Shown in pieces: positions 35,703 through 44,943 of a DNA stretch of 64,000 nt. The notes beneath the pieces are model-generated. The model saw nothing but the letters and a program-made list of their open reading frames with translations. It searched no databases and was not told the DNA's origin. Within the stretch, counting starts at the first letter, position 1; each line of letters opens with the position of its first letter. This DNA is from Pseudomaricurvus alkylphenolicus (GTDB lineage Bacteria > Pseudomonadota > Gammaproteobacteria > Pseudomonadales > Cellvibrionaceae), in contig NZ_JAAQPI010000010.1 of NCBI RefSeq assembly GCF_011683955.1, positions 306,086 to 370,085 on the forward strand, read 5' to 3'. Both the position numbers and the translations under genes were made by a program.

Positions 35703-36275
35703 TTACAGGTGTTGTGCAACGGTGGCAATGGTGTTGGTACCGCCTTGTATTTTTCCCATAAAGACCCGGAAGTTGTTGCTGAGCAGATCTTCGTAGAAGA
35801 GGTCGACGTTTTCGAGAACTTCAGGAAAGGCGAATTCTTCACGTGGAAATTCTTTGTGGTTGAAGAGCGCCACTTCTGTGGCTTCTTCGGTGGTTTCAAA
35901 GTCCGGAGAAAGTAAGGGCGCGTGGTAAACCATGTAGATTTGGTTCATGGGCATCAGGTTGCCGACAAGCCACAGGTTCATCCGTGACATGTCGACTTTC
36001 GCCCGGGTTTCTTCATAGAGTTCGCGGGCGGTGGCTTCCAAAAGGGATTCGTCTTCTTCAACAAATCCGGATGGTGCTGTCCAGAGCCCCTTGAAGGGCT
36101 CGGTGCCGCGGCGCATCCACAGCACTTTGTCTTCCCAGGTAGCATGACAGGAAACCAGAACTTTCGGGTTTTGGTAGTGGACCTTGCCGCAGTGGGTGCA
36201 TTGGAAGCGCAGTTGAGGGTCGTGGCCAATCACGCGCTTTTCGACTCTGTTGCCGCACTCGCTGCAGAATTTCAT
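35703..36275 (-). CDS. Nudix hydrolase with N-terminal zinc ribbon
   Basis: The 190-residue protein has a zinc ribbon (Cys4, Cys7, Cys26, Cys29: FCSECG ... FQCTHCG) and a Nudix box at about residues 70-92: GFVEEDESLL then EATARELYEET, matching G-x5-E-x7-R-E-x2-E-E. The sequence is NudC-like in layout but shorter. Many such proteins hydrolyse nucleoside-diphosphate-linked compounds such as NADH or CoA. Its place inside an aromatic/acyl-CoA gene group could mean CoA or NAD housekeeping; this is inference. It is 3 bases from the SDR gene. Confidence 0.85.
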   Translation of the reverse strand: MKFCSECGNRVEKRVIGHDPQLRFQCTHCGKVHYQNPKVLVSCHATWEDKVLWMRRGTEPFKGLWTAPSGFVEEDESLLEATARELYEETRAKVDMSRMNLWLVGNLMPMNQIYMVYHAPLLSPDFETTEEATEVALFNHKEFPREEFAFPEVLENVDLFYEDLLSNNFRVFMGKIQGGTNTIATVAQHL

Positions 36276-36278
36276 GGT

Positions 36279-37139
36279 TTATTCCACCACTGCCGCGCTG
36301 AAAGACAAAGGGCTGCCCAGCATGTCCCGGTGGGAGATGGGCTGTTTGCCATCAATGTCTTTGACGCCCAATTCTTGTCCGAGTTCTGCACCGACAAAGG
36401 TGTATCCGGATTTTTCCATCAGCGATGAGGATTCATAAAGTGCACTGATGACGCGACCGGTAAATTCCGGGGATTCGGCCAGATCGAAGAAGTTTTCGTA
36501 CTTTTCCGGTTCTGCGGCCATCACAGCGTCGGTGCGCTCAGTTTTGAGCATGCCCATCCAGATGGCGGCACTGGCGACATTGTAGGGGCGCAGGTCGTGG
36601 GCCATGTCCCAGGCCATTTTGTCGAGTCCGGCTTTTTGGGCACCATAGGCGGGGCCGTGCATGTAACAGCTGGAGCCAAAGGAGCCGGTGTTGACAATCA
36701 GGCCGCTTCGATTCTCACTCATGATTTTTGCCGCGTAGTAGCTCGCTACGTAGCTTGAGCGTAAGCCGACGTTAAGGATATTGGCCAGCTCAAGCGACTT
36801 GCTCCAGAAAGCACCGGGTTTAATGAGATCGTCGTGAATGTGGGTGGCATTGTTGACCAGTATGTCGAGGCGTCCCTGTTCGCGCTGGATGCGCTCGAAC
36901 AGGGCTTGCACCTGAGCGTCGTCGTTGTGGTCGCAGATGGCTGCGATACCCTGGCCGCCACGCTTTGTGATTTCTTCGGCGGTGGCATAGACGGTACCGG
37001 GCAGTGGGGCAGCGCCTTCGGATTGGGTGCGACCGGTTACATAGACGATGTCACCCTCGGAGCCGAATGCCAGTGCAATACCTTTGCCGGCACCGCGGCT
37101 GGCGCCAGTGACGAGTACGATTCTAGATTGTTTGCGCAT
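36279..37139 (-). CDS. Short-chain dehydrogenase/reductase (DHRS1-like)
   Basis: The 286-residue protein has the SDR cofactor motif VTGASRGAGKG (residues 10-20), the NNAT segment (ILVNNATHIHDD), Ser in GSFGSSCYM and the Tyr-x3-Lys pair in AYGAQKAG. Length and wording resemble DHRS1-type SDRs, which use NAD(P)H on ketones or alcohols. It follows the extradiol dioxygenase gene by 6 bases and precedes the Nudix gene by 3, so these are one operon. Substrate unknown. Confidence 0.87.
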   Translation of the reverse strand: MRKQSRIVLVTGASRGAGKGIALAFGSEGDIVYVTGRTQSEGAAPLPGTVYATAEEITKRGGQGIAAICDHNDDAQVQALFERIQREQGRLDILVNNATHIHDDLIKPGAFWSKSLELANILNVGLRSSYVASYYAAKIMSENRSGLIVNTGSFGSSCYMHGPAYGAQKAGLDKMAWDMAHDLRPYNVASAAIWMGMLKTERTDAVMAAEPEKYENFFDLAESPEFTGRVISALYESSSLMEKSGYTFVGAELGQELGVKDIDGKQPISHRDMLGSPLSFSAAVVE

Positions 37140-37145
37140 TCTGGA

Positions 37146-38060
37146 TTAGCCCTGTCCCACACTGAAATCATGTCCCCAGAAGCTGTTAACCGTGCTCTGG
37201 AAGGCGGAATAGTTGTCCCAGTCTTCAATAGTTCGCCCTTCGGCGCCGTATTCGAGCATAAAGCCCGACGGCGTTGCCATGTAGAAACTCACCATATGGT
37301 CATTGGCGTGGCGGCCCAGAGTGCCCGTCAGTTGCACGCCTGCGGCTTTCATGCGGTCCATGGCACGGCCAACTTCATCAACGCTGTCCACTTCCACCAT
37401 AACGTGAACGCAGCCGCTGGGCATGGGGGATTCAAACAGTGCCAAACTGTGATGGCGCTCGTTGCAGTGCATAAAGTACAGGCGTTTTTCCGGTTCGTTG
37501 GGGTCTTCGGTAAAACGCACTTTCATCAAGTCGGACAGGCCAAAGCCCATAACGTCTTTGTAGAAAGCAACGGTTTTATCGAATGTGGGGGCGGGCATAA
37601 CCACGTGGCCAAAACCTTGTTCGCCGGTAATGAATTTCTTGATGCCAACCGGAGAGGCAAATTGGGCAAAGTCGGACACCGGGCCCCAGTAGATTTCATG
37701 TTGGTTGCCTTCGGGGTCGGCAAAGCGTACCAAATCCTGTACCCGGCGGGTGGCTATCAGTTCCGGGCTGCAGCGTTCGAAATCCACGCCACTGTCTTCC
37801 AATACTCGCAGAGCGTCGTTAAAGGCTTCCGGTCCCGCAACTTCCCAGCCACTGAAACCGTAGCGATCCTCATCGGATTTTTCCACCACGATGCGGTAAG
37901 GGCGGTCGTCCATTTTCAGGTAAACCTGTTCACCGCCTTCGATATTGAGGGTGTCGGAAACATCCATCATGCCGAGTACCCGGGTGCCATAATCTGCCCA
38001 ACGGGTTGGGTCGGTGCACTCTACGCCGATATAACCAAGGCTGTGAATCTTTATACTCAT
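37146..38060 (-). CDS. Two-domain extradiol ring-cleavage dioxygenase (VOC type)
   Basis: The 304-residue protein has two VOC repeats and the complete iron-binding triad of type I extradiol dioxygenases: His152 (GFGHVVM), a histidine in ERHHSLALFE (203/204) and Glu270 (SGFMLEYGAEG). It splits a catechol ring next to the hydroxyls with O2, as do BphC and HsaC. I start it at ATG complement 38058-38060 (MSIKIHSLGYIGVEC), with AGGAA seven bases upstream; the frame is open to 38216, inside the ligase gene. The neighbouring acyl-CoA ligase, SDR and SnoaL-like genes suggest degradation of a ring compound with an acid side chain. Confidence 0.88.
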   Translation of the reverse strand: MSIKIHSLGYIGVECTDPTRWADYGTRVLGMMDVSDTLNIEGGEQVYLKMDDRPYRIVVEKSDEDRYGFSGWEVAGPEAFNDALRVLEDSGVDFERCSPELIATRRVQDLVRFADPEGNQHEIYWGPVSDFAQFASPVGIKKFITGEQGFGHVVMPAPTFDKTVAFYKDVMGFGLSDLMKVRFTEDPNEPEKRLYFMHCNERHHSLALFESPMPSGCVHVMVEVDSVDEVGRAMDRMKAAGVQLTGTLGRHANDHMVSFYMATPSGFMLEYGAEGRTIEDWDNYSAFQSTVNSFWGHDFSVGQG

Positions 38061-38092
38061 GTTTGTATTCCTGATAAAATGGATATCTGAAT

Positions 38093-39661
38093 TTATTCTG
38101 CAGCGAGTTTTCGCAGCTCTGTTTTGAGCACCTTGCCCGAGGCATTGACCGGCAGCGATTGCATAAACTGTACCCGGCGCGGAACCTTGTAGTTGGCCAT
38201 CTGCTGGCGACACCAATCGACAAAGTCTTTGTCTGTCAACCCGGTATTGTCTTTCAGTACAACAAAGGCCATGGCCACTTCCCCCTGGCGTTCATCGGGA
38301 ACGCCGATGACAGCATTCATGGCAATGGCGTCGTGGGTGCTGATGATGTTTTCAATTTCCGCGGGATAGCAGTTAAAACCGCCGGTGATAAACATATCTT
38401 TGAGGCGGTCGGTAATGCGCAGATAGCCACGCTCGTCCAGCACACCAATGTCGCCAGTGTGGAGCCAGCCGTCGCTGTCGATGGTACCGGCGGTTGCCTG
38501 TTGGTCTTCGAAGTAGCCCTGCATTACATTCAAACCGCGAACGACAATCTCGCCGCTCTCACCCACCGCTACCGGTTGGTTGTTGCTGTCGACACAGCGC
38601 AGTTGGATTTCAGGTATGGCCCGGCCTGAGGTTTTGGCGATGGTCTCGGGATCATCTTCCGGGCGGCACATGGTGGCGAGACCACAGCTCTCAGTAAGGC
38701 CGTAAGCTGTAATCACCCGTTCAAAGCCCAGGCGCGATTTCATCTGCCGGATCATTTCCACCGGGATGGCAGCCGCGCCCGTGGTGGCACAGCGCAGGGT
38801 ACTGGTGTCGAACTGCTGCAGATGTGGATGTGCCAGTAATGATTGAAACAGGGTAGGCGGCCCGGGCAGTACGGAGATACGGTCTTCGCCAATACGGGTA
38901 AGGATGGCTTCGGTGTCGAATACGGCGTGAGGCAGCAGCGTAACGCCTTTGATCAGGCAGGCCAGAATGCCGGCCTTGTAGCCATAACTGTGGAAGAAGG
39001 GGTTAACCACCAGATAGCGGTCCCCCTGTTCAATACCGAGAATCTCGGCAAAGGCAGTAAAGGTCTGCAGGTTTTGGCGGTGTCCGGTCATTACGCCTTT
39101 GGGATTACCGGTAGTGCCGGAGGTAAACAGGATATCAGAGGTCTGTTCGCCAGTGACCGCCTGCAGCGCGTCCCGCACCTGTGTGTCGCTGATGCTAGCG
39201 GAGCTTTCCAAAAAGGTGTTCCAACAGGTGTGGCGGGTATCTTCTTGCCTGAAAACCACTATTTCCTCAAGATCAGGCAGGTCTTCGCCTTGCAGCAAGG
39301 CCGGATAGTCAGTGTCCAGGAATTGACCAATCGAAAACAAAAAACGGGTGCCACTGCGTCTCAGGATATAGGCAGCTTCACTGCCCTTGTAGCGGGTATT
39401 CAGTGTTACCAACACGGCTCCTGCGCATTGGGCACCCAGGGCAGCAATAATCCACTCTGAAATGTTGGGAGCCCAGACTGCCACTCGATCACCGGGTTTT
39501 ATGTCCCGGGCCAGTAGAGCGGCCGCCACTTTTTCAGCGCGTTGGGAAAATTCAGAGAAGCTGAGACGGGTGCCGCCTTCTTCCAGAAACGGCTGGTCAC
39601 CGAATTGACGGGCGGCGTGCTGAATCAGCTGGGGAATCGTCGTCGCGGTTTGGGTGGGCAT
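38093..39661 (-). CDS. Acyl-CoA ligase (AMP-binding family)
   Basis: The 522-residue protein has all core motifs of the adenylate-forming superfamily: FTSGTTGNPKGVM (P-loop-like, about 178-190), TAYGLTESCGLAT, LHTGDIGVLDERGYL and the C-terminal VPRRVQFMQSLPVNASGKVL with the catalytic lysine. It activates a fatty, aromatic or steroid side-chain acid with ATP and CoA. It is the first gene of the minus-strand operon that continues to 35215. The N-terminus (MPTQTATTIPQLIQHAARQF) is typical and the start is well supported. Confidence 0.9.
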   Translation of the reverse strand: MPTQTATTIPQLIQHAARQFGDQPFLEEGGTRLSFSEFSQRAEKVAAALLARDIKPGDRVAVWAPNISEWIIAALGAQCAGAVLVTLNTRYKGSEAAYILRRSGTRFLFSIGQFLDTDYPALLQGEDLPDLEEIVVFRQEDTRHTCWNTFLESSASISDTQVRDALQAVTGEQTSDILFTSGTTGNPKGVMTGHRQNLQTFTAFAEILGIEQGDRYLVVNPFFHSYGYKAGILACLIKGVTLLPHAVFDTEAILTRIGEDRISVLPGPPTLFQSLLAHPHLQQFDTSTLRCATTGAAAIPVEMIRQMKSRLGFERVITAYGLTESCGLATMCRPEDDPETIAKTSGRAIPEIQLRCVDSNNQPVAVGESGEIVVRGLNVMQGYFEDQQATAGTIDSDGWLHTGDIGVLDERGYLRITDRLKDMFITGGFNCYPAEIENIISTHDAIAMNAVIGVPDERQGEVAMAFVVLKDNTGLTDKDFVDWCRQQMANYKVPRRVQFMQSLPVNASGKVLKTELRKLAAE

Positions 39662-39775
39662 GGCAATCCTTGATCGTTCTTGGGTTTATGACCTCTTTGG
39701 TTAGTAACAAAGGTATCCCAGTGGCCAGGGGCTTGTCTTAGTCCCCTTGGACGAGACCGTTGTGGTTTATGGTGA

Positions 39776-39791
39776 CTGTTGTTTTATACAG
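39776..39791. promoter_or_regulatory. LexA (SOS) box
   Basis: CTGT-TGTTTTAT-ACAG is an exact match to the gammaproteobacterial LexA pattern CTGT-N8-ACAG with an AT-rich centre. It lies 68 bases upstream of the helicase start, so the helicase is probably induced by DNA damage. Confidence 0.7.
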
Positions 39792-39859
39792 TGTATTTAT
39801 GTACAGTGCTGGGTGGGCATGCTAGGAGACAACCCAACGTTAACTCAGAGGTAAAGGTT

Positions 39860-42022
39860 ATGCTGCCAAACTGTACAGAACAGCAGCGCCAGGCCGCGGA
39901 ATATGGCCGGGTGCTGGCTGAAGGCGGAGTGGATTCCGAGCCTCAGTTGATTATTGCGGGTGCCGGAACCGGCAAGACCAACACGCTGGCGCAGCGCGCG
40001 GCATTTCTGGTGCTCAATGGAGTGGACCCCGCTCGTATATTGCTGATGACCTTTTCACGGCGTGCGGCTACCGAGCTGGCCAATCGGGCCCAGCGCATCG
40101 TTCACAGCCGCTTAAAAGATGCTGAGATGAGTGGTGAGAAGCAGGGCGAGAAGGTGCCTGCGAACGCCACTGGGGATCAGTCAGTTATCGCCGCCAAGGC
40201 CGGAACCGACGCCACTGCCAGCGCCCTGGATTCCCTTGCCGATGGCCTGAACTGGATGGGGACCTTCCATTCCATAGCCAATCGCCTGTTGCGCCAGCAC
40301 GCCACCAGTATTGGTTTGGAGCCGGATTTCAGCATTATGGACCGCAGCGATTCGGCGGACTTGATGGATGTCATGCGTCACCAATTGGGTTTTACCGGCA
40401 TGGAAAAGCGCTTTCCCAAAAAAGCCACCTGCGTGGATATCTATTCCCGCTGCGTAAATTCCCAGGAACCTTTGCCCGAAGTGCTGGAGCGGGACTTTCC
40501 CTGGTGTGGCGACTGGGCCGAGGAGCTTAAAGAGTTGTTTAAGGCCTATACCCAGGCCAAACAGCGGCAGCTGAGTCTGGACTACGACGACCTGCTGCTG
40601 TACTGGTATCTGCTGGCCGGCGAAGAAGCCATCGCCCAGAAGATCCGCGGTCTGTTCGATCACATTCTGGTGGATGAGTACCAGGACACCAATCGATTGC
40701 AGGCCGGTATCATCCAGCGATTATTTCCCGACGGACGCGGCGTTACGGTGGTGGGGGATGATGCCCAGTCCATCTATGCATTTCGCGCCGCAGATGTCGA
40801 TAATATCCTGTCCTTCCCGGAGCAATTTTCACCTCATGCCAAGGTGTTTCCATTAAGCGAGAATTTTCGTTCCAATCAGCCTATTCTCGATCTTAGTAAT
40901 GCGATTTTGAAAGAGAGCCGGGAAGGTTACAAAAACTTCCTGCACAGCAGCAAACAGGTGGCACACAAGCCCCGGCTTGTGTCGGTGGAGGACGCCGAAA
41001 CCCAGTCCCGCTATATTGTCGAACAGGTACTAAAGGCACGGGAAGAGGGCATTGATCTTAAACGTCAGGCCGTGTTGTTTCGCTCCGGCCACCATTCCGA
41101 TCATTTGGAGGTTGAGCTGCGTCGCCACGATATTCCCTATGTAAAGCACGGCGGGCTTAAGTTTCTGGAGTCGGCACACGTTAAAGACGCGCTCTGCGTA
41201 CTGCGCTGGGCGGATAACCCCAAACACCGTATCTCGGGCTTTCGGGTATTAAAACTGTTGCCGGGGGTTGGGCCGAAGGTGGCAGAGAAAATTCTCGACC
41301 ATCTGGAGCAGCACGATTTTGACTTTTCCAGCCTGCGTTCCTACAAATCCGCCGTGATGGACCACGATACCTGGTATAGCCTGGTCACATTACTGCACGC
41401 AATCCATCACGATCTGATTGAGTGGAGCGATCAGATGCGCCAGGTGAGCCTCTGGTTTCAACCGGTGTTGGAGAGCAACTATGACAATCCCTACAGTCGC
41501 AATGGCGATATTGAGCAGCTGGCCCAAATCTCCCAGCAAGCTCCTTGCAGAGAGCGGTTTCTCAGCGAGTTGATTCTCGACCCTCCGTCAAAGTCCGGCG
41601 CCCTGTGCGACGACTCCCATAAGGACGATGATTTTCTGATCCTGAGCACGGTGCACAGTGCCAAGGGGCAGGAGTGGCATCACGTTTATTTGTTGAATGT
41701 GGCTGATGGCAACTTCCCCAACGAGTATGCGGCCAATGATCCGGTTGCCTTAGAGGAAGAACGACGCCTGTTTTACGTCGCTTTGACCCGGGCTCAGCAA
41801 CATTTGCATTTAATCCAGCCGTTAAAGTATTGGGTGCCGGAGCAGCAGCGTTTTGGTGGCAAGCATGTGTATGGTGCCAAGAGCCGATTTCTGACCAAGC
41901 CGGTGCTGGCAACTTTGGAGGAAATGCCATTTCCCGATAATCGGTTGACGGAGGCGGACAAAGCCGCCGGAGAGAAAGTACTCAAGGATATTAAAAAGCA
42001 GGTGATGGGGATGTGGGATTAA
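39860..42022 (+). CDS. UvrD/Rep-family ATP-dependent DNA helicase
   Basis: The 720-residue protein carries superfamily 1A helicase motifs: Walker A IIAGAGTGKTNTLAQRA, TFSRRAATELA (Ia), ILVDEYQDTNRLQ (II), VVGDDAQSIYAFR (III), NFRSNQPIL (IV), VHSAKGQEWHHVYL (V) and LFYVALTRAQQHL (VI). It unwinds DNA 3'-5' during repair. It has a short insertion between motifs Ia and II (about residues 85-130, rich in Asp, Glu and Ala). I start at ATG 39860 (MLPNCTEQQRQAAEY) with AAAGG upstream. A LexA box sits in its promoter. Its stop overlaps the convergent MCE gene by 32 bases. Confidence 0.92.
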   Translation: MLPNCTEQQRQAAEYGRVLAEGGVDSEPQLIIAGAGTGKTNTLAQRAAFLVLNGVDPARILLMTFSRRAATELANRAQRIVHSRLKDAEMSGEKQGEKVPANATGDQSVIAAKAGTDATASALDSLADGLNWMGTFHSIANRLLRQHATSIGLEPDFSIMDRSDSADLMDVMRHQLGFTGMEKRFPKKATCVDIYSRCVNSQEPLPEVLERDFPWCGDWAEELKELFKAYTQAKQRQLSLDYDDLLLYWYLLAGEEAIAQKIRGLFDHILVDEYQDTNRLQAGIIQRLFPDGRGVTVVGDDAQSIYAFRAADVDNILSFPEQFSPHAKVFPLSENFRSNQPILDLSNAILKESREGYKNFLHSSKQVAHKPRLVSVEDAETQSRYIVEQVLKAREEGIDLKRQAVLFRSGHHSDHLEVELRRHDIPYVKHGGLKFLESAHVKDALCVLRWADNPKHRISGFRVLKLLPGVGPKVAEKILDHLEQHDFDFSSLRSYKSAVMDHDTWYSLVTLLHAIHHDLIEWSDQMRQVSLWFQPVLESNYDNPYSRNGDIEQLAQISQQAPCRERFLSELILDPPSKSGALCDDSHKDDDFLILSTVHSAKGQEWHHVYLLNVADGNFPNEYAANDPVALEEERRLFYVALTRAQQHLHLIQPLKYWVPEQQRFGGKHVYGAKSRFLTKPVLATLEEMPFPDNRLTEADKAAGEKVLKDIKKQVMGMWD

Positions 42023-44324
42023 CCATCAGTTCGATTCGCGGGCTCCAATCAAGCCAAACTTCGTTTGGCTCCTCATGCAAAACAAAACGGGTTCCCGGTG
42101 GCACTGGCGTCCCCGCTTCGGGAGTGGCAAATGCGATTCCACCTGACAAAATGGATTCCACCGAGTTAGCCCGTATCTTTGCTCCACTAAACAGGCCAAA
42201 GTCGACACCTATACCGCTGGCATTCCAGAATTGAGACTCTGCAGACACCAGCGCTGCATATCGTTCCTCAATGGAAATCTCGATATCCACAAACTGGGCG
42301 GTATTGCCCAGCCGATAGCCATCGACCTTTCCAACAGGAATATCCCGAAAATAGACGGGCACTCCCACTTTAAGAGAACCCAATTTGGGAGTTTGTAGAA
42401 CCAGTCTCAACCCCAGAGTGGTGTCGGCGGTAACGGGGGGCTGTGGCAAAGCAACAAACCTCGTTCGGGTTCTGCCCGAGCCCGGCTTGACGCTGATGTG
42501 AACACCACTGATCAGCGTTCCCAAGTGAGCGCTGTTGGATAAACCGAGCTGTGCCCGGGTAATCCAGAACTGGCTGGTTTCCCGGGCCAAATGCCTGGCC
42601 GAGGGCAGCAGAGCGATACTCGCCACCACACGATCACCTTTGGTGTTCAGGTGGAGTGCATCAACCTTACCCACATCGATACCTTTGTATTTGACTTTGG
42701 TGCCTACTTTTAGCCCCTCTCCATCAATAAAACTGACGCTGATGCGCGGGCCACGATTGATGGCCTTATCGCGATTCTCATAGAGCACGAATTGGTGGCC
42801 ATCTCTGATAATGGGGGCCGCTGAGTCAGAGTTTCTTTTTGCGGGATTGTGTATTCCAATACCGCCTTTGATCAGTGCGGTCAGGGATTCCGTTTTTAAC
42901 TCCAGCCCATCAAGACCACCACTGACTTGAACACCGCCAGCTTGATAGAAAAGCGTGTTTGACGAAATCAAGTCTTGGTATTCCGGTTCAATTAATACGT
43001 CTACCAATACAACGTCCCTGGCGTCGCTAAGGTGAAAACCTTCAACCCGACCGATGGCCACCTGCTTGTAATAGATCTCGCTGCCACGGTTAAGGCCACT
43101 GAGTTTGTCAGCCATAAGGGTCAGCCTCAAACCGGGGCCGTTGGGAGTTGGGGTAGGTGGTTTGGCCAACACCACGAACTCACGCTGTGAATCACCCTCA
43201 CCGAAATCCATTTCCAGATAGCTGCCCCCAAGAAGGGTGCCTAATCCCGATATTTCCGACAGTGAAATCTGAGGCTTAACCAGCCAAAATCGAGTGGAGG
43301 TGTTTAACGCGAAATCCGCACGGGGATCAAACAGTAGCTCAGCCTCAACGCCGCTAAAGTCATGGTTGGGCTTAAGGCTCCTGACCGTGGCCAGGGTCAT
43401 GCCTTTGAATTTTACCGGAGTATGTCCTTCGGTAATGCCGTTGGCGCTGTCGAAGTGTACGATGACGCTGATGCCCGACTGAGCGGCTTGATAGTCCTCA
43501 AACAACTCAAAATGATGACGATTGGCTACCGTTTCGCCGGAGGGCCCAACGGCGGGCGTATCAAAGGAAATGCCGCCGGCGATCATGGAGGCCAGCGAGC
43601 CGGTACGCAATTTAAAATGGGGTAAGGCGCCACTGATATTGATGCCGCTATTGTTCCAGAAGCGGGAATTACTGCGTACTCGATGCGTATGCTCCTGCTC
43701 GATGTGGATGCCGATGGAAACCTGTCTGCCATCATCCCCCAAGCGATAACTGAGCACTTCACCCACAGTAATACCGCGATGTTGAACCGGCGAGCCCACG
43801 TGCAGCGAACCCAGATTGTCAGCCGTGAGTGTCAGCGAAAGACCACTGCCCCGTTGGTTCAGGGTGGGAGGCTCTGTGAGTGCGTGAAAGTCCCGTTTTG
43901 AAGCTCCATCACCGGGCTGCAGCGTGATGTAATTACCCGAGAGAAGCGTATCCAGACCGCTGACACCACCAAAACTGACTTCCGGCTTGACCAACCAAAA
44001 CCGGGTGTTGTGTTTGAGGGCTTCCCGGGCGCGGCGATCAACAGAGGCATGTGCAATAACACCGGCGAGATCAGTATTGAGGCTGAGTCTGTCCACCTTG
44101 CCGAGTACAATGCCCTGGTAACGGATCTCTGTTTTGCCTGCGGAGATACCCTCGCCGGATTCAAAATGAATATTGATGGAAATATCGGCTTCGGTAATGG
44201 CCTTGTACGCCAACCACCCACCAATAGCCGCCGCGATCAACGGTAGTAGCCATACCATTGACAATCGGGATGGCCTTTTTGCCAGCGCTTGGGGAATAGC
44301 CTGATCTGAATCAATTTGAGTCAT
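41991..44324 (-). CDS. MCE (MlaD) domain protein, six repeats, PqiB/LetB-like
   Basis: The 777-residue protein has one N-terminal membrane anchor (MVWLLPLIAAAIGGWLAYKA) and six MCE domains in a row. The starts are recognisable by the phrases GEGISAGKTEIRYQGI, LGSLHVGSPVQHRGI, ANGITEGHTPVKFKGM, LSGLNRGSEIYYKQV, GEGLKVGTKVKYKGI and LGSLKVGVPVYFRDI. PqiB has three and LetB (YebT) seven, so this is an intermediate form. Such proteins stack into a tunnel across the periplasm that carries phospholipids between the inner and outer membranes. It overlaps the upstream PqiA-like gene by 14 bases and is co-transcribed with it. Its 3' end overlaps the helicase gene. Confidence 0.9.
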   Translation of the reverse strand: MTQIDSDQAIPQALAKRPSRLSMVWLLPLIAAAIGGWLAYKAITEADISINIHFESGEGISAGKTEIRYQGIVLGKVDRLSLNTDLAGVIAHASVDRRAREALKHNTRFWLVKPEVSFGGVSGLDTLLSGNYITLQPGDGASKRDFHALTEPPTLNQRGSGLSLTLTADNLGSLHVGSPVQHRGITVGEVLSYRLGDDGRQVSIGIHIEQEHTHRVRSNSRFWNNSGINISGALPHFKLRTGSLASMIAGGISFDTPAVGPSGETVANRHHFELFEDYQAAQSGISVIVHFDSANGITEGHTPVKFKGMTLATVRSLKPNHDFSGVEAELLFDPRADFALNTSTRFWLVKPQISLSEISGLGTLLGGSYLEMDFGEGDSQREFVVLAKPPTPTPNGPGLRLTLMADKLSGLNRGSEIYYKQVAIGRVEGFHLSDARDVVLVDVLIEPEYQDLISSNTLFYQAGGVQVSGGLDGLELKTESLTALIKGGIGIHNPAKRNSDSAAPIIRDGHQFVLYENRDKAINRGPRISVSFIDGEGLKVGTKVKYKGIDVGKVDALHLNTKGDRVVASIALLPSARHLARETSQFWITRAQLGLSNSAHLGTLISGVHISVKPGSGRTRTRFVALPQPPVTADTTLGLRLVLQTPKLGSLKVGVPVYFRDIPVGKVDGYRLGNTAQFVDIEISIEERYAALVSAESQFWNASGIGVDFGLFSGAKIRANSVESILSGGIAFATPEAGTPVPPGTRFVLHEEPNEVWLDWSPRIELMVNPTSPSPAF

Positions 44325-44943
44325 GCTCGTCCTTTGTATCTTGTAGATCCCATATCAGTCTGGGGTCAAAAGTCATTACAGACATCATGGTTAATACCAC
44401 AACCCCGGCAAACGCAGTGGAGCCGGTTCCGGCTGATACCGTGGCAATCTCTCCCAGGTCCACCAGGGTAACCAGTATCGAGATCATAAACAGGTCCAGC
44501 AGCGACCAGCGGCCAATCCATTCGATACTACGGTACATCAGCGTGCATTGATGGGGGCTCAGTCTCCAGCGCAGCTGCACCACCAACAACAGGAAGGCAA
44601 TACCGAGAATTTTTATCACCGGTACCGCCACACTGGCAATAAACACTAATATGGCAATCGGATATTGACCGGACTGAATCAGTCGCACCACGCCTGACAT
44701 GATCGTATCGGGTTGCCCGGAACCAAAGTAGACCACTGTCATAATGGGATACAGATTGGCAGGTATAAGCAAAATCGCGGCGGTGATCAGCAGCGCCCAT
44801 GTTCGTGACAGGCTTTGAGGTAAGCGCTGAAACAAGGGAGCGCCACATCGGTGACAATAGCCGGGATTGTTGGCAGAGGCCTGTTGGTTTACCTGGTGGC
44901 ACTGCAGGCAGAGTACCAGGCCCAGATCAATGCCACGCTTCAT
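44311..44943 (-). CDS. PqiA-like membrane protein, second half-size copy
   Basis: The 210-residue protein starts with a zinc-ribbon-like LVLCLQCHQVNQQ...GYCHRCGAPL and has four membrane segments with the PqiA phrases ALLITAAILLIPANLYPIM, VYFGSGQPDTIMSGVVRL and SVAVPVIKILGIAFL. PqiA in E. coli has two such halves in one chain; here each half is a separate gene. It is the inner-membrane partner of the MCE tunnel. It starts within the stop of the other PqiA gene (four-base ATGA overlap) and overlaps the MCE gene. Confidence 0.88.
   Translation of the reverse strand: MKRGIDLGLVLCLQCHQVNQQASANNPGYCHRCGAPLFQRLPQSLSRTWALLITAAILLIPANLYPIMTVVYFGSGQPDTIMSGVVRLIQSGQYPIAILVFIASVAVPVIKILGIAFLLLVVQLRWRLSPHQCTLMYRSIEWIGRWSLLDLFMISILVTLVDLGEIATVSAGTGSTAFAGVVVLTMMSVMTFDPRLIWDLQDTKDEHDSN

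Noticed and set aside
36834..38090. Plus-strand open frame of 418 codons opposite the SDR and dioxygenase genes
   Set aside because: It crosses two well-supported minus-strand genes and their junction and resembles no protein.
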